NCBI GenBank assembly: GCA_028554795.2
Contig: CM068826.1
Span: 107,105,602-107,169,601 of the forward strand
Origin: Sinohyriopsis cumingii
Taxonomy: Eukaryota; Mollusca; Bivalvia; Unionida; Unionidae
Length of the DNA stretch: 64,000 bases
Direction of reading: 5' to 3'
This document shows, in pieces, positions 9,778-19,262 of the stretch (positions are counted from its first letter, which is position 1; the number at the start of each line of letters is the position of its first letter). The translations under genes were made by a program, and so were the position numbers. The notes below the pieces were generated by a model. The model saw only the letters and a program-made list of their open reading frames with translations, ran no database searches and was not told the origin of the DNA.

Positions 9778-11805
9778 GGTTTTGTAAGAGTTCAGCTTGA
9801 CTTAACTATCAAAAATAAATGGCCCACTGATGATGGGGAGGTTTAATACATTATAGTTTATGACGAAACAAGACATAAATGCAAGGAACAGCGGTGAAAT
9901 GTATGACATAATTGATCATTTGTTTCACATTTTACATACCAAATTTTGGACAGGAAATTAGCCAAATTATGAGGTAGGTGTTTGATAGGACAGAATATTT
10001 AATGCGTGTAGATAGGTATCAGTCTTATATAGGAAACTCGTACATAGACTTACCTCGAAGGGTGCAACACTAAAAGGTTTGTATCAGTGTGACAAAGGTT
10101 AATAAAGTTGAATGTGTTTTAAGTACATTGAATAATACGCCATTAAAGTACAGTTTATATGGGTACAATCATTGGATTGACGGAGGCTCTGAGTTATTAC
10201 AAAATGCATTTACATTGACAAGAATATGTCACCTCTACAATTAATTAGGAATTAGCTGAAGACCATAAAAAAAGACAAAAAAAAAACAAAAAAAAAAAAC
10301 AACATTAAAACAAACATTCGACTAGTCAGAGTGACAGAAAATGAAAAGGATAGCCATATTGAATCTGTTGGATGGAATGGGAAAATATATAATTATCCTG
10401 GCATAGCAAATATTTCATCACAAGTAAATCCAAAATATAGGCAGAAATACATATCAAATAAATGCTACAATTTGTTTTTTAAATTGTTTTGATCAGAAAA
10501 GGCTATCTTACAGTGTAGACAACTCAGTAGATATATTGTCTGAAACGGGAGTTTTTGTTCAATTCAGATAATATCATCATCAATTGAAAGTCCCATATGT
10601 CATGTATGGTGGCTTTTCAAGCATCACTGTCCAGTACAAGAAGTGTACTAGTTACTAGCTACACAATTTGAATGATTCTACAAATTATACCAGTTGACTC
10701 TGGATTAAAAAATAACAAAGAACATGACACACCCGACCCCCAATCCACCCCAGCATAACGCAACCAAAAAAAAAACAATAAAAACAATAGCAACAAGAAA
10801 ACAAGTAAGCACATTCCATCAGGTTCATATATGTACACAAATTCAATTTACAAATATTAGAAGGCTAGTTTTTAAGGAGGTATTGATTGCATACAGGTGC
10901 TGTATAGCTGAGGTTAGTTTATAATAAAACGAAAAATTCATCATTTGTAAAAGTGGTCCAGATGATGAGATAAAAATCATTCCCAACAGCGATGAAAATA
11001 TATTTCATTCAGAGTGGAATTAGGGCTGGCATTAGCATTATTTCACATAGACATGCAAAAGCAAATCACAAATTATATGCAGATATAGATGGAGAGATTA
11101 ATGCGATAGTCACTTTGAAAGAATGTCACGTGGTGAGGACAAAGTTTTTGTCAAGGTCATATATAATTGTCTTATGTTTCAGAGTATCTACAATCTCTAC
11201 AGCTGAGTGATTCTCTTCAGACACATCACTGTCCCTGCTGTTAAAGACAACCCAAAACCCATTTAGTCTACCTGACATGTTTGATCATATATCTGCACTT
11301 TTGTATGATTACCCATGAATACATTTATAAATGTCTTCCACTCCTAGATATGCTTTGTTAAATTAATGATCTTTTTTATACATCAATCATTATCACCTTT
11401 CCAACGTTTAATATCCATTTTTTATTGTAGGTTTTGTTGCACAGAAGGGTTGGACAGATGAGAAACACATTTTATTAAATTTTATTTGGTTACTCTACAA
11501 ATTTTAAAGGTTAACTGGTTCCTGTGTCTATGATTCTCTTTTAATGATACTCGTTGAAGAACGCAATCCCGTTGTTGTACATGTAATTCACCGATTGTAT
11601 ACTTTAGTAATTGATTAAAAGCTAGTCTATTACTGGAGAGAAATGTTCTCGATTTTATAATCCTACCTAATTGCTACTCTCCATCACTTCAGTTTCTCTA
11701 GCGAGTGTGGTACTAATGAAGAGCGTATGGATACATTGGACGCTAATCTGTTAGTATATTTGGATGTGAAGTGGTATCCTAAACTTCTTTTCAAACATCA
11801 CCAAC

Positions 11806-11851
11806 AGCAGCGGGGGTGGGGTGGGTGGGGGTCAAGAGACCGGGGGGGGGG
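11806..11851. repeat. G-rich patch starting AGCAGCGGGGG
   Basis: The sequence AGCAGCGGGGG is the same start as the terminal unit at 9515-9777, followed by broken G-runs. It may be a remnant of the same kind of terminus, or a chance simple repeat that could form a G-quadruplex. Confidence 0.35.
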
Positions 11852-12501
11852 CAAAAACACACCTCCGGCCAAGGTCCCCTCCCCTTCAATTAGGCCCTGG
11901 AAAATGTTGATTTTTCAATTGCCAAAAGCCAATCGGAGACTTATATGGTGACCAGCCCCTGCCCTCCGGTGTTGATTTCTTTGTTGCCAAAAGCCAGTCT
12001 GATCCTGGTTGGTAAGATAAAAGCCTTCAGTGAAGAACGACAACGCCCATATCCGGCATTGGGTCGCAAAAAAAAGATGTCGTTGTGTTTACCTGGCTCC
12101 AGTCCAAATGTTTTGCACATTTCCATTTCCTGATCTCAGCTTCCTCAGTTTTCACTTATGAAGTCTTGGTCAGACCTGTTTGCTGTAATCGATAATAGGT
12201 AAGCAAATATCTTTGTATTTCGTTAAAATGTTCTTGTCACTTAACTTAAAACGATCTCCACTTCCATATGATATGGTAATGTTTCTCACGAACATTTTAC
12301 TCAGATTATTTACCACTGAATTGCTGACATCGTCTTTCACCTTCATGATCAGGTGCAATTTTAATATTTGGGCAACTTTGGGATACAAACTTACAAAGTT
12401 AATTAAGGTTTAATGCTGCTGGATGTGTGCTGCTGGACTCTTGTTTCAAACAAATAAAATAATGTTTTATTACATGTGTATTTAACACCGGCTTGGTGGT
12501 T

Positions 12502-12507
<6 letters not shown>

Positions 12508-12547
<40 letters not shown>
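12508..12547. repeat. (AT)n microsatellite
   Basis: About 20 uninterrupted AT units followed by a short AC run. It is a plain dinucleotide repeat. Confidence 0.95.
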
Positions 12548-12555
<8 letters not shown>

Positions 12556-13313
12556 GCAATTGAGTCTATATCTATTATATTAAATTAACACTTATACTGG
12601 TTTTTACTACATAGTGTTTTGCGATAATTCTTTGTGATTTAAGGTTTCATGGATATATAAAATTTGTTTATAGCAAATCTTTCATCTAGCTAAATTGCAT
12701 AGTTGATTAAATAGTTATGTTACTCGCTACTATGCCTAATATGAGCGAAATTGTTGATAAGATTTAATACCCTGATAATTTTACCAACGTCTATTCGATT
12801 TTTGTTGCCTTTTATCTTTATACAAATCTTGCAGATCAACATGTAATCTTGTATGCTGTATTTTTTTCTCCTGCTTTTTAAAAATAGTTTGAATCACCTT
12901 TAAATTCTCGAGTGTTATCTCTTAATTTCTTCTGTGATAATATTTATTACCTAGACATAGCATACACATTGCAGTCGCCTTAGCACAAAATAATTGCCGA
13001 CTTGAACAGTTGTCAACAATAAGAGTTGCAAAATAAGAATGGTTTATAAAATAAAGCCAAAATGACAAAGACTGCAACAAAAGAATAATACTTTTAATGC
13101 AATTATGATAAAAGCCATGAAAACAACTTACAGTGTATCTATTACATAGATGGCTGATGTTACGAATCGATGTCTTAGAATAAATAACAGGAATGAGCGA
13201 AAATCATCCAAATGTTGTGAAATTGAAAATACAAGTTTTTTCCTAAAATACAAGGTGAAACAATTAAAAATAATCGACAGTATGGTAACTATAAATATTC
13301 TATTAATTCTAAA

Positions 13314-13371
13314 GGTATCGATTAATCAGAACGAGTTCCAAACGTATCGATTAATCAGAACGAGTTCCAAA
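13314..13371. repeat. 28-29-bp tandem duplication
   Basis: Two adjacent copies containing GTATCGATTAATCAGAACGA, each followed by GTTCCAAA. No gene is associated with it. Confidence 0.85.
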
Positions 13372-13514
13372 GGTTTTACCAATTATGTCCTGTAACATAC
13401 TGATGTATTAACGGTAGTGAAAAATCACTATGATATAATCGCAAAATGTCTTTCAATTAATTCACAGTAATTCCGTAACCGCTATTAAATATCCAAATGC
13501 CGTCAACTCGTTAA

Positions 13515-13961
13515 GGGGCCGTCCATTTAGTGCGTACGCATGGGGGGTTAACCCAAATGCATACGCTTGCGTATGGGTGGGGCTACTGATAATGTACGTA
13601 CGCATAGGAAACGGAGGGGGGGGGTTAAACCTCGATAATAGTTTGTTTAATACGTAATCAGTTCGACTGGTATCAGTCGGCGTTTGAATTTTAGCGACAC
13701 TAGAAAACTTTTTAAAGTTACGCAGCTTATTTCTTTGATGCTGCCAGACATTCAACGTCGGTAGACCGTTTTTTTAAAAACACGTTAATATTAATACTTG
13801 ATCGTTTATGCGTGGATTAAATAAATATAGGCTGTTCTGTAGAATTCGAAGTGGGTGTCAAGCGTACGTACGCAGGTGGGGTGTGTCTAAAAAGTACGCA
13901 TGTGTACTGGGAAGGGTCAAGCTTTGCCAGATTTCTGCGTACGTATTAAATGAATGGCCCC
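13515..13961. mobile_element. MITE with GGGGCC termini (PIF/Harbinger-like?)
   Basis: The left end starts GGGGCCGTCCATTTAGTGCG and the right end closes as its near inverted copy (ACGTATTAAATGAATGGCCCC). A 3-bp TAA lies on both sides (13512-13514 and 13962-13964). There is no transposase, so this is a non-autonomous element of about 447 bp with several ACGTACGCA-type motifs inside. A TWA-type 3-bp target duplication suggests PIF/Harbinger, but other families with similar termini are possible. Confidence 0.7.
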
Positions 13962-14108
13962 TAACCCCGCGTGCCACGTTTACGCTTTATGATGTTGTAT
14001 CCTACTTCCGAGCTCTGTACCGGCAACATCATTTAAGACGCACCAAAGTGGGTGGTTATTGTTGTTGTAGGGTTTAACGCCATTTTTGCAGCACAAAATA
14101 GGCTATAC

Positions 14109-14216
14109 ATGGCGGCCAGTATAATGGTGGAGGAAGAACCCTGGAAAAACTTGGGAAGACCCACCGACCCAAGAGAAGCTTCTGGCAAGCTCTCTCACGT
14201 ACCCATGTTAGCCGAG
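14109..14216 (+). CDS. Possible host first coding exon
   Basis: An ATG (MAASIMVEEEPWKNLGRP...) opens a 36-codon frame that ends exactly at a GAG|GTGAGA splice-donor-like site in phase 0. The composition (MAAS start, Glu-rich) is what a first exon of a host gene often looks like. No downstream exon can be found in the window because Polinton sequence follows. Weak support; it could be chance. Confidence 0.25.
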
Positions 14217-14819
14217 GTGAGACTCGAATCCACGCAGAGGTGGGATGGCAGTGATCCGGAGCAGGTGGTATACAGAAAAGACGATATATGTAGCTCTATA
14301 ACGATAGCAAATAACGTAGAATTTCTACTCGAATTACAAAATACAACAGGAAAAACATAAATTTTGGGACCCAATTTTTTAAGGCCAAATCTTACCCAGT
14401 TTTAGACTTTTTAGCCTAAGATCTAAAGTAGACCGGTCCGAACTGCACACGGACGGACAGGTGAACCATTACAAAAAGTAGGATAAGTTTGAGATTTGGA
14501 ATAAAAAGTGGCCAGGTCACTAAAATGATGGGTCTTATAGGCATTAAAAAAAAAGATTTAAAAAGTCCAATTTCTACCCTTCTGTACATGTGCGAGCGAA
14601 GTAGCCAATCCAAAACAAATTCTTTAATACATCTAGGCATCCAACTAAACGAAACGACACGTCTGCACCTAGCATAGCTATGGCAACTTAGGTAAATGCG
14701 TAAATGCAGCACACAAAAAATAGTTAAATATCTCAACGCAACACATCATTTATCACATGTACTCCATGCATCATAAAAACCGAGCAAACTTTTCTGACAA
14801 CAATACTCGAGTTTAGCAA

Positions 14820-15138
14820 AAAAAATATTGATATTATTATAAATCAAATTTAATAACAAAAAAAAGCTTATGGGGAAAGAAAATTTGAAGAAAGTAGAAT
14901 AGAAGGTTCTCATAATCGGCTTACAAATTTTCCGAGCAAAAAAAAAGAGTCTAAACTACAAAAAAAATAAAATCTAAACGAAGGTTTCTCAAAACAAGGT
15001 TTTAAACATATTGGAATGTACTACCATGACAAGAAAACGTTGTTGGAAGTTGGTGGAAATATATCAAAAGACGTCGAACTTTTACTAAAAGCGTATATAA
15101 ACGCAATTCGTCCAATATTCTATAGGCAACTTTATGGT
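14820..15138 (+). pseudogene. Decayed coding-like remnant, left of insertion (element E?)
   Basis: The stretch up to the left target duplication of element C reads as coding-like but degenerate sequence on the plus strand (for example AYGERKFEESRIEGSHNR and VELLLKAYINAIRPIFYRQL). The right flank of C, from 53593, also starts coding-like. C therefore seems to have landed inside an older gene, perhaps part of an A-type Polinton remnant. The family is not recognised. Broken, several breaks. Confidence 0.4.
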
Positions 15139-15144
15139 TTTGAT

Positions 15145-15569
15145 AGTAGTGAATGGGGTCACCCTAGCGACAATGGGAATTAGCATTAAAAACACCCTTG
15201 GGTCACTCTGGCGACAATGGAAATTTAACATTAACCACCCTGGGTCACTCTAGCGACAAGGGAAATTTAACATGGGCAAAAAGCCTTGGGTCACTCTGGC
15301 GACAAGGGAATTTAACATTGGAGAAAGGAAAAAAAAGGAAATATCCATTCTAGGGACAAAGGCATTCGAACAAAGGAAAAAAAATATCGATTCTAGGGAC
15401 AAAGGCAATTGAACATGTTAGAAAAAAAAAAGAAAAAAAAACTACTTTTGGGACAAGGGGAATTGAACATGGGATTTTTTTTTAAAAATTTTTTTAAAAA
15501 AGGGGTAGGCAATGGAAAGTCAATCTCTTTTCGAGAAATGTGGGTGGCCCTGAACAGGGCCTTTGGTTT
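15145..15569. repeat. Left terminal inverted repeat of Polinton C
   Basis: About 425 bp matching 53174-53586 in inverse. The outer part is made of degenerate 35-45 bp units, each with GGGTCACTCT, then GCGACAA.GG, then AATTTAACATG. Next come GGGACAAAGG-type units, a T/A tract, and AGGGGTAGGCAATGGAAAG. The inner edge carries a histone-type hairpin. Confidence 0.92.
15546..15561 (-). terminator. Histone-type 3' stem-loop, 76-aa gene of C
   Basis: On the minus strand the hairpin is GGCCCTGTTCAGGGCC, preceded by CCAAA and followed by ACCCACATTTCTCGAAAAGAG. It starts 19 nt after the stop of the 15580-15810 gene. Six-pair stem, four-base loop, ACCC flank and downstream purine box are the features of replication-dependent histone mRNA 3' ends. 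Confidence 0.8.
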
Positions 15570-15579
15570 TATGTTAATA

Positions 15580-15810
15580 TTAACATAGACGGCATCTGTC
15601 ACATCTTCTTCTTCTTAAACTCCTTCTAACTACAGGTCCATACACAAGTACCCTCTTGAGGCATCCTTGTCTTTCAATGTAAACTCTTCTCATCCATAGA
15701 CTAGTATCTGTCCTATCGACAACAGTCCACTTGGACCGTACATACATGGGTATGTCCGTCCTGAACATCATTGTTGACACAAGGGTGGAAGATTGAACGT
15801 CGGTCCACAT
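15580..15810 (-). CDS. 76-aa basic terminal protein (Polinton C)
   Basis: The product starts MWTDVQSSTLVSTMMFRTDI and ends in a very basic tail with cysteines (SLRRRRCDRCRLC). The B copy at 36234-36464 is similar over its full length, so this is a real gene of the family. It lies next to the terminal repeat, pointing outward, and its hairpin 3' end lies within the repeat. The basic Cys tail may bind nucleic acid; the function is unknown. It shares a divergent promoter with the MTETQ gene. Looks whole. Confidence 0.7.
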   Translation of the reverse strand: MWTDVQSSTLVSTMMFRTDIPMYVRSKWTVVDRTDTSLWMRRVYIERQGCLKRVLVYGPVVRRSLRRRRCDRCRLC

Positions 15811-16027
15811 CTTGAGGCTCCAAGAAGAGGTGAGTGATTGCGCTGAACTGCGCTTATTTATAGGGAGAGGAAGGATTGAAACGGATTGAGTTCATTGACC
15901 ACTCCAAACACGTGACAAAATTCAGTCAGCCCGCATCCAATCCGAAGAGAGCAGTCTGTGACGTCACGTGGTCTATATAGATTCGCTAGCGCCTGTGTGC
16001 AGTCAGTCTATGCGACAGTGATTCAAT
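15811..16027. promoter_or_regulatory. Divergent promoter with CCAAT, CRE, E-box and TATA (C)
   Basis: The region lies between two outward-facing genes. For the plus-strand gene it shows CCAAT at 15937-15941, the CRE palindrome TGACGTCA at 15959-15966, an overlapping E-box CACGTG at 15965-15970, and TATATA at 15974-15979, about 50 bp before the ATG. For the minus-strand gene a TATTTATAG box is near 15856-15864. The B copy keeps the CRE. This is a typical RNA polymerase II promoter open to host CREB/ATF and E-box factors. Confidence 0.7.
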
Positions 16028-16582
16028 ATGACGGAAACTCAGAAAACGATTCACTGGGGTGCACCAGCAGTGGAGACCGCCCAAGGGAACCCGGACTTAC
16101 TTTCAGAAGAGGTAAATTGGGATTTTGTGGATTTTCTTACCTCGCAAGAATTTGTTCCGGAACCTTCGTCACCTTCATTGCCGCAATTGGAGAATTTTAG
16201 ACAGAGACAGAAAGAAGAATTGGAGAAATTTATGCAAGGACAAAAGGAAGCGGAACAAGCTTTTCTCCTGCAGCAACAGCAGCAGCAACAAGAAGAGGTA
16301 AGAAAAAAACAACAACAAGACGAAGTAGCAGCAAAGAAACAAGAGGGTGAAAATCAAACGGTCACGATACTGTTGGACATTTTAGCGGAGTTAAGAAGTC
16401 TGAAACAAATGTATCAGACTTCTTTATCACGACCGAAGAGAATACGACCTTCCCGAGCTAAACACGCCAACCCTGTGACTAAGCCTACCGTACCACTCTT
16501 AGTGATTTCAACCCAGTCATCATCAACAGAAGTAGGCCTCGGCCGTGGCAAAGGCTTAAGGCAGTTAAAGTTGATTGCTTAA
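16028..16582 (+). CDS. MTETQ coiled-coil regulatory-like protein (Polinton C)
   Basis: 184 aa. Residues 24-45 are acidic and hydrophobic (LLSEEVNWDFVDFL), like a transactivation segment. Residues 55-105 are a Gln/Glu/Lys-rich coiled coil, followed by a second helical segment (VTILLDILAELRSLKQMY). A basic stretch (RPKRIRPSRAK) could be a nuclear signal. The ATG lies about 50 bp after a CRE/TATA promoter. Element B landed just after its stop, moving its histone-type hairpin 20 kb away to 36777. It may be an early regulator, but no family is recognised. This copy looks whole. Confidence 0.65.
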   Translation: MTETQKTIHWGAPAVETAQGNPDLLSEEVNWDFVDFLTSQEFVPEPSSPSLPQLENFRQRQKEELEKFMQGQKEAEQAFLLQQQQQQQEEVRKKQQQDEVAAKKQEGENQTVTILLDILAELRSLKQMYQTSLSRPKRIRPSRAKHANPVTKPTVPLLVISTQSSSTEVGLGRGKGLRQLKLIA

Positions 16583-16601
16583 ACTCACCCCTACACCAAA
16601 A

Positions 16602-16888
16602 AGTAGTGAAAGGGGTCACCCTACGTACAATGGGAATTAGCATTACAGGGACCCCTGGGTCACTCTACGTACAATGGAAATTTAACATGGCGAAAAATCG
16701 TGGGTCACTCTACGTACAAGGGGAATTTAACATGGCAATAAATCGTGGGTCACTCTACGTACAAGGGGAATTTAACATGGGATTTTTTTTTTTTAAATTT
16801 AAAAAAAATTTTTTTTAAAAAAAGGGGTAGGCAATGGAAAGGCTATCTCTTTTCGAGATATATGGGGGGCCCTGAAAAGGGCCTTTGG
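16602..16888. repeat. Left terminal inverted repeat of Polinton B
   Basis: About 287 bp, inverted copy at 36482-36767. Four to five units with GGGTCACTCTACGTACAA and TTTAACATGG are followed by a T/A tract, AGGGGTAGGCAATGG, and a histone-type hairpin at the inner edge. Where C has GCGAC in each unit, B has ACGTAC. Confidence 0.93.
16868..16883 (-). terminator. Histone-type 3' stem-loop, E-rich gene of B
   Basis: The minus strand reads GGCCCTTTTCAGGGCC with CCCAAA before it and CTCGAAAAGAGAT downstream. It starts 20 nt after the stop of the 16903-17283 gene and sits in the terminal repeat. Confidence 0.85.
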
Positions 16889-16902
16889 GTTTTCTTCTGC
16901 TT

Positions 16903-17283
16903 CTAATTTCTTCTTTTCCTCCACCAACTTCTTATTTTATCTCCAACACTCTTTCTCTTCTTTTTTTTCTCCTCCTCTTCTTTCTTCTCTTCCTCCTCTT
17001 CTTCTTTCTTCCTCTTCTCATTTTCTTCTTCTTTTTCAATTTTTTCGTTCCATGTTCTTATTCTTATCTTTTCCTCTTCATCCTCCTTCTCCTCCCTTAT
17101 TTCCTTCATCACACCACTAATCTTGTCCTTTGCTTTTCTTAAGTTGTTAATTTCCATCTTTACACGATGGGGACTATAGGAATAATGGTCTTCAACCAGT
17201 CTTATTAGCATCTGTTCCATTATTCCTAAGTTGTCTAAAACGTCTTGCAAGGTTTGTATTTTGTCCATTTGGTTTGACGCCAT
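16903..17283 (-). CDS. Acidic/basic coiled-coil accessory protein 3 (Polinton B)
   Basis: 126 aa. Residues 1-55 are helical (MDKIQTLQDVLDNLGIMEQM), residues 60-110 are almost pure Glu/Lys coiled coil, and the end is basic and aromatic (GDKIRSWWRKRRN). The C copy (52577-53155) is longer and ends similarly (KIRGWLQKWRK), so the family is real but changes fast. It has the shared accessory promoter upstream and a histone-type hairpin downstream. No known family. Confidence 0.6.
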   Translation of the reverse strand: MASNQMDKIQTLQDVLDNLGIMEQMLIRLVEDHYSYSPHRVKMEINNLRKAKDKISGVMKEIREEKEDEEEKIRIRTWNEKIEKEEENEKRKKEEEEEEKKEEEEKKKKRKSVGDKIRSWWRKRRN

Positions 17284-17333
17284 CTTCTTTTTATTCTTTG
17301 CAGAATGGTTTGAACGACGAACACTGTGAGTTC

Positions 17334-17440
17334 TTATACTTAAAGCGCGTACGTGAAGGAAAACATCCCCCTAAAAACATAAAATGGATCTTACCTAGAT
17401 CATGACCAAACAACGCGCGGACGTGAAGGAAAACATCCCC
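17334..17440 (-). promoter_or_regulatory. Shared accessory promoter motif (two copies) upstream of gene 3 of B
   Basis: Two copies of the motif, read on the minus strand as GGGGATGTTTTCCTTCACGT followed by CCGCGC or ACGCGC, lie at 17334-17370 and 17413-17440. The nearer copy ends in a TATAAG-like box about 50 bp before the gene start. The same motif precedes two other accessory genes in B and three in C. Confidence 0.8.
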
Positions 17441-17672
17441 TACTGTTTCATTTCATATAATATAACCCAAACTATACTCTCCACATTTGCTAAGAAACAA
17501 TAAAGAAACCCATAATCTACTATTCGCACAAACATACCTTTACTCATACAAACACAAACACACAAACACATACCCTCACATTTTTTTAAAAAAGAGTTAG
17601 TGTTTATATACACACTACTCTACCTACACACATTGGCAAATTAATAGTTATTTCTTTTCTAGAGTATTGGGT

Positions 17673-17688
17673 AGCCCTGAAAAGGGCT
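17673..17688 (-). terminator. Histone-type 3' stem-loop, accessory gene 2 of B
   Basis: Minus strand AGCCCTTTTCAGGGCT, then ACCCAATACTCTAGAAAAGA. The outer base pair is A-T here and G-C in other copies, a compensated change that supports the fold. It begins 30 nt after the stop of the gene at 17718. Confidence 0.85.
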
Positions 17689-17717
17689 GTTTTGTTTGGA
17701 ACTTCATGGGCACCTGG

Positions 17718-18083
17718 TTAATGGTGGCACCTTCCAGGCCTGGCGCCACATACGCATCTTATCCCCCAGTTACTTTTTACCTTTTGGGGGGAGAAAGCAG
17801 AGGCAGGATATGTCGCTTCAGAATCCCAATTTTCGCTCTCTGGGATTTTGAAATTTTTTCTTCTCTCCTTTTCCTCCTCCTCTTCTTTGTTTCTTCTTTC
17901 CTCTTTATATCTTCTTTCTTCTTCTTCTTTATATCTTCTCTCCTCCTCTTCTTTGTTTCTTCTTTCCTCCTCTCTTATCCTTCCCTCCTCGACAATGGCT
18001 TCCGCGGCCAGTTCATTTAATATGCGCCTGGCATATTCCAGATGCACATGAAGCTCCAACAGTTTCTCAAGTCTCGTGTTCAT
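17718..18083 (-). CDS. Glu/Arg-rich coiled-coil accessory protein 2 (Polinton B)
   Basis: About 121 aa from the ATG at 18083 (MNTRLEKLLELHVHLEYARR). The N-terminal 35 residues form a helix conserved in the C copy at 51601. A long EERR/KEEE repeat follows, then a non-repetitive tail with Cys and Arg (CVCGARPGRC). It is flanked by the accessory promoter motif and a histone-type hairpin. Function unknown; the charged coiled coil suggests a self-associating protein. Confidence 0.6.
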   Translation of the reverse strand: MNTRLEKLLELHVHLEYARRILNELAAEAIVEEGRIREEERRNKEEEERRYKEEEERRYKEERRNKEEEEEKERRKNFKIPESENWDSEATYPASAFSPQKVKSNWGIRCVCGARPGRCHH

Positions 18084-18140
18084 TTTTTTTTGGTGTTGAT
18101 CAATCAACAAGGGTAGCTGGACTGCCGAACGAGTTTCAAT

Positions 18141-18178
18141 TTATACTGAAAGCGCGGACGTGATGGAAAACATCCCCC
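18141..18178 (-). promoter_or_regulatory. Shared accessory promoter motif upstream of gene 2 of B
   Basis: The minus strand carries GGGGATGTTTTCCATCACGT, CCGCGCTTTC and then a TATAA box. It lies about 60 bp before the start at 18083. A weaker second copy (CGCGCGGACCTAAAAG) is near 18225-18240. Confidence 0.8.
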
Positions 18179-18494
18179 TAATAACATAAAATTGATCTTA
18201 CCTAGATCATGACCAAAAAACAACAACGCGCGGACCTAAAAGAAACACTCGCTCACTTTTTTATGCTACCCATCACTTCAATGGACTATCCACATACGCA
18301 AAGCAATCCAATCTAACCCAAAACAAAAAAACAGACATCATTTTAATCCACTATCCACACCAACCTACTTTATCACTTACAAACACAAACACATACCCTC
18401 ACATTTTTTAAAAAAGAGTTAGTGTTTATATTCACACTACTTTACCTTCACACATTGGCAAATTAATAGTTATTTCTTTTCTAGAGTATTGGGT

Positions 18495-18510
18495 AGCCCT
18501 GAAAAGGGCT
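18495..18510 (-). terminator. Histone-type 3' stem-loop, polyQ gene of B
   Basis: Minus strand AGCCCTTTTCAGGGCT, then ACCCAATACTCTAGAAAAGA. It begins 31 nt after the stop of the 18541 gene. Confidence 0.85.
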
Positions 18511-18540
18511 GTTTTTTTTGTTTTGCTATGGCATTCTTTT

Positions 18541-18906
18541 TTAGTTTCTAAGAATGCGATGTCCTCTGAGGATAGACTTTCTGGCGATAGGTCTGCTTCT
18601 TCGGAAAGAGAAGAAGAATTCTTTGGTGTCGATACGACAATCGACAAAGCCTCTGTCAGCTTCAGGTTGCTGCTGCTGCTGCTGTTGCTGTTGTTGTTGC
18701 TGTTGCTGCTGTCTCTGAAGTCTGTACTTCTCTGTCCATTCTTCTTTCTCCCTGTTCATTTCTTCTCTGAAGAGCTCTTCTATCAGGTCTTCAGTGATTT
18801 TTAACATTCTCACATTCTCTATTTCTTCTGGCTTCGGTATCAGACTGTGTCTGACCCTATGCAAATTCACGTAGGCTTCGTTGAGCTTAGCTAGTTTGGA
18901 GCACAT
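18541..18906 (-). CDS. PolyQ accessory protein 1 (Polinton B)
   Basis: About 121 aa from the ATG at 18906 (MCSKLAKLNEAYVNLHRVRH). The N-terminal half is helical and charged; a run of about 15 Gln encoded by mixed CAG/CAA follows; the end is basic (RKSILRGHRILRN). The C copy (50770-51099) is similar on both sides of the Gln run, so the protein was conserved. The accessory promoter motif is upstream and a histone-type hairpin downstream. Function unknown. Confidence 0.6.
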   Translation of the reverse strand: MCSKLAKLNEAYVNLHRVRHSLIPKPEEIENVRMLKITEDLIEELFREEMNREKEEWTEKYRLQRQQQQQQQQQQQQQQQPEADRGFVDCRIDTKEFFFSFRRSRPIARKSILRGHRILRN

Positions 18907-18970
18907 CTTCGTAGGAGGATGAGTCGACAATGGATGGTTAGACTTGAAACAACCCCCGGTTCTTAATGTC

Positions 18971-18999
18971 AAAGCGCGGACGTGAAGGAAAACATCCCC
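18971..18999 (-). promoter_or_regulatory. Shared accessory promoter motif upstream of gene 1 of B
   Basis: The minus strand reads GGGGATGTTTTCCTTCACGT then CCGCGCTTT, about 65 bp before the ATG at 18906. A TATA box is less clear here than in the other copies. Confidence 0.75.
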
Positions 19000-19262
19000 A
19001 CACGGTTTTCGAGCCGCAACGTTTAGTGAGTGTCATGAAAGGGATAGTAAGAAATGAAAGAGCATCAATCCAACATTCTTATAGCTAAACAAAAGACAAA
19101 GGCATTTTTTCCAAACACAACATTTTTTTCTTCAAAAATCACTTAACACTAAACAACAACTCTAACATTTTTAACAATAATCCAACACTATAACATCAAA
19201 CATTTTTTTTCTCAATCTACAATCTACTTTGAACAGGGCTGACAACGTTGTGAATGAAATTG
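19000..19262. other. Intergenic, end of the capsid/protease block of B
   Basis: AT-rich, with runs such as AACATTTTTT, and no open frame of note. The matching part of C holds an AATAAA signal. This separates the block that ends with the protease from the three accessory genes. Confidence 0.5.

Larger units (their letters stand above)
9778..13511. other. AT-rich flank without recognised genes
   Basis: About 3.7 kb with stops in all frames at short intervals and no coding pattern I recognise. It holds A-rich runs near 10268-10305, an AT microsatellite, a G-rich patch, and two direct repeats sharing TTGCCAAAAGCCA near 11915 and 11985. It is read as host intergenic or intronic sequence. Confidence 0.6.

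Noticed and set aside
14211-14260. tRNA or tRNA-derived SINE (GACTCGAATCC)
   Set aside because: A B-box-like string is present but no A-box at the right distance and no cloverleaf could be drawn.
16885-17142. Long Leu/Phe/Ser-rich open frames opposite the Glu/Lys-rich genes
   Set aside because: They are the complement of Glu/Lys-rich codons (also at 17848-18051, 26048-26302, 52855-53180); the other strand has conserved proteins with promoter and 3' signals.
18660-18712. CAG-type repeat expansion in a host gene
   Set aside because: The run encodes Gln with mixed codons inside an element-borne accessory gene and is present in both copies.
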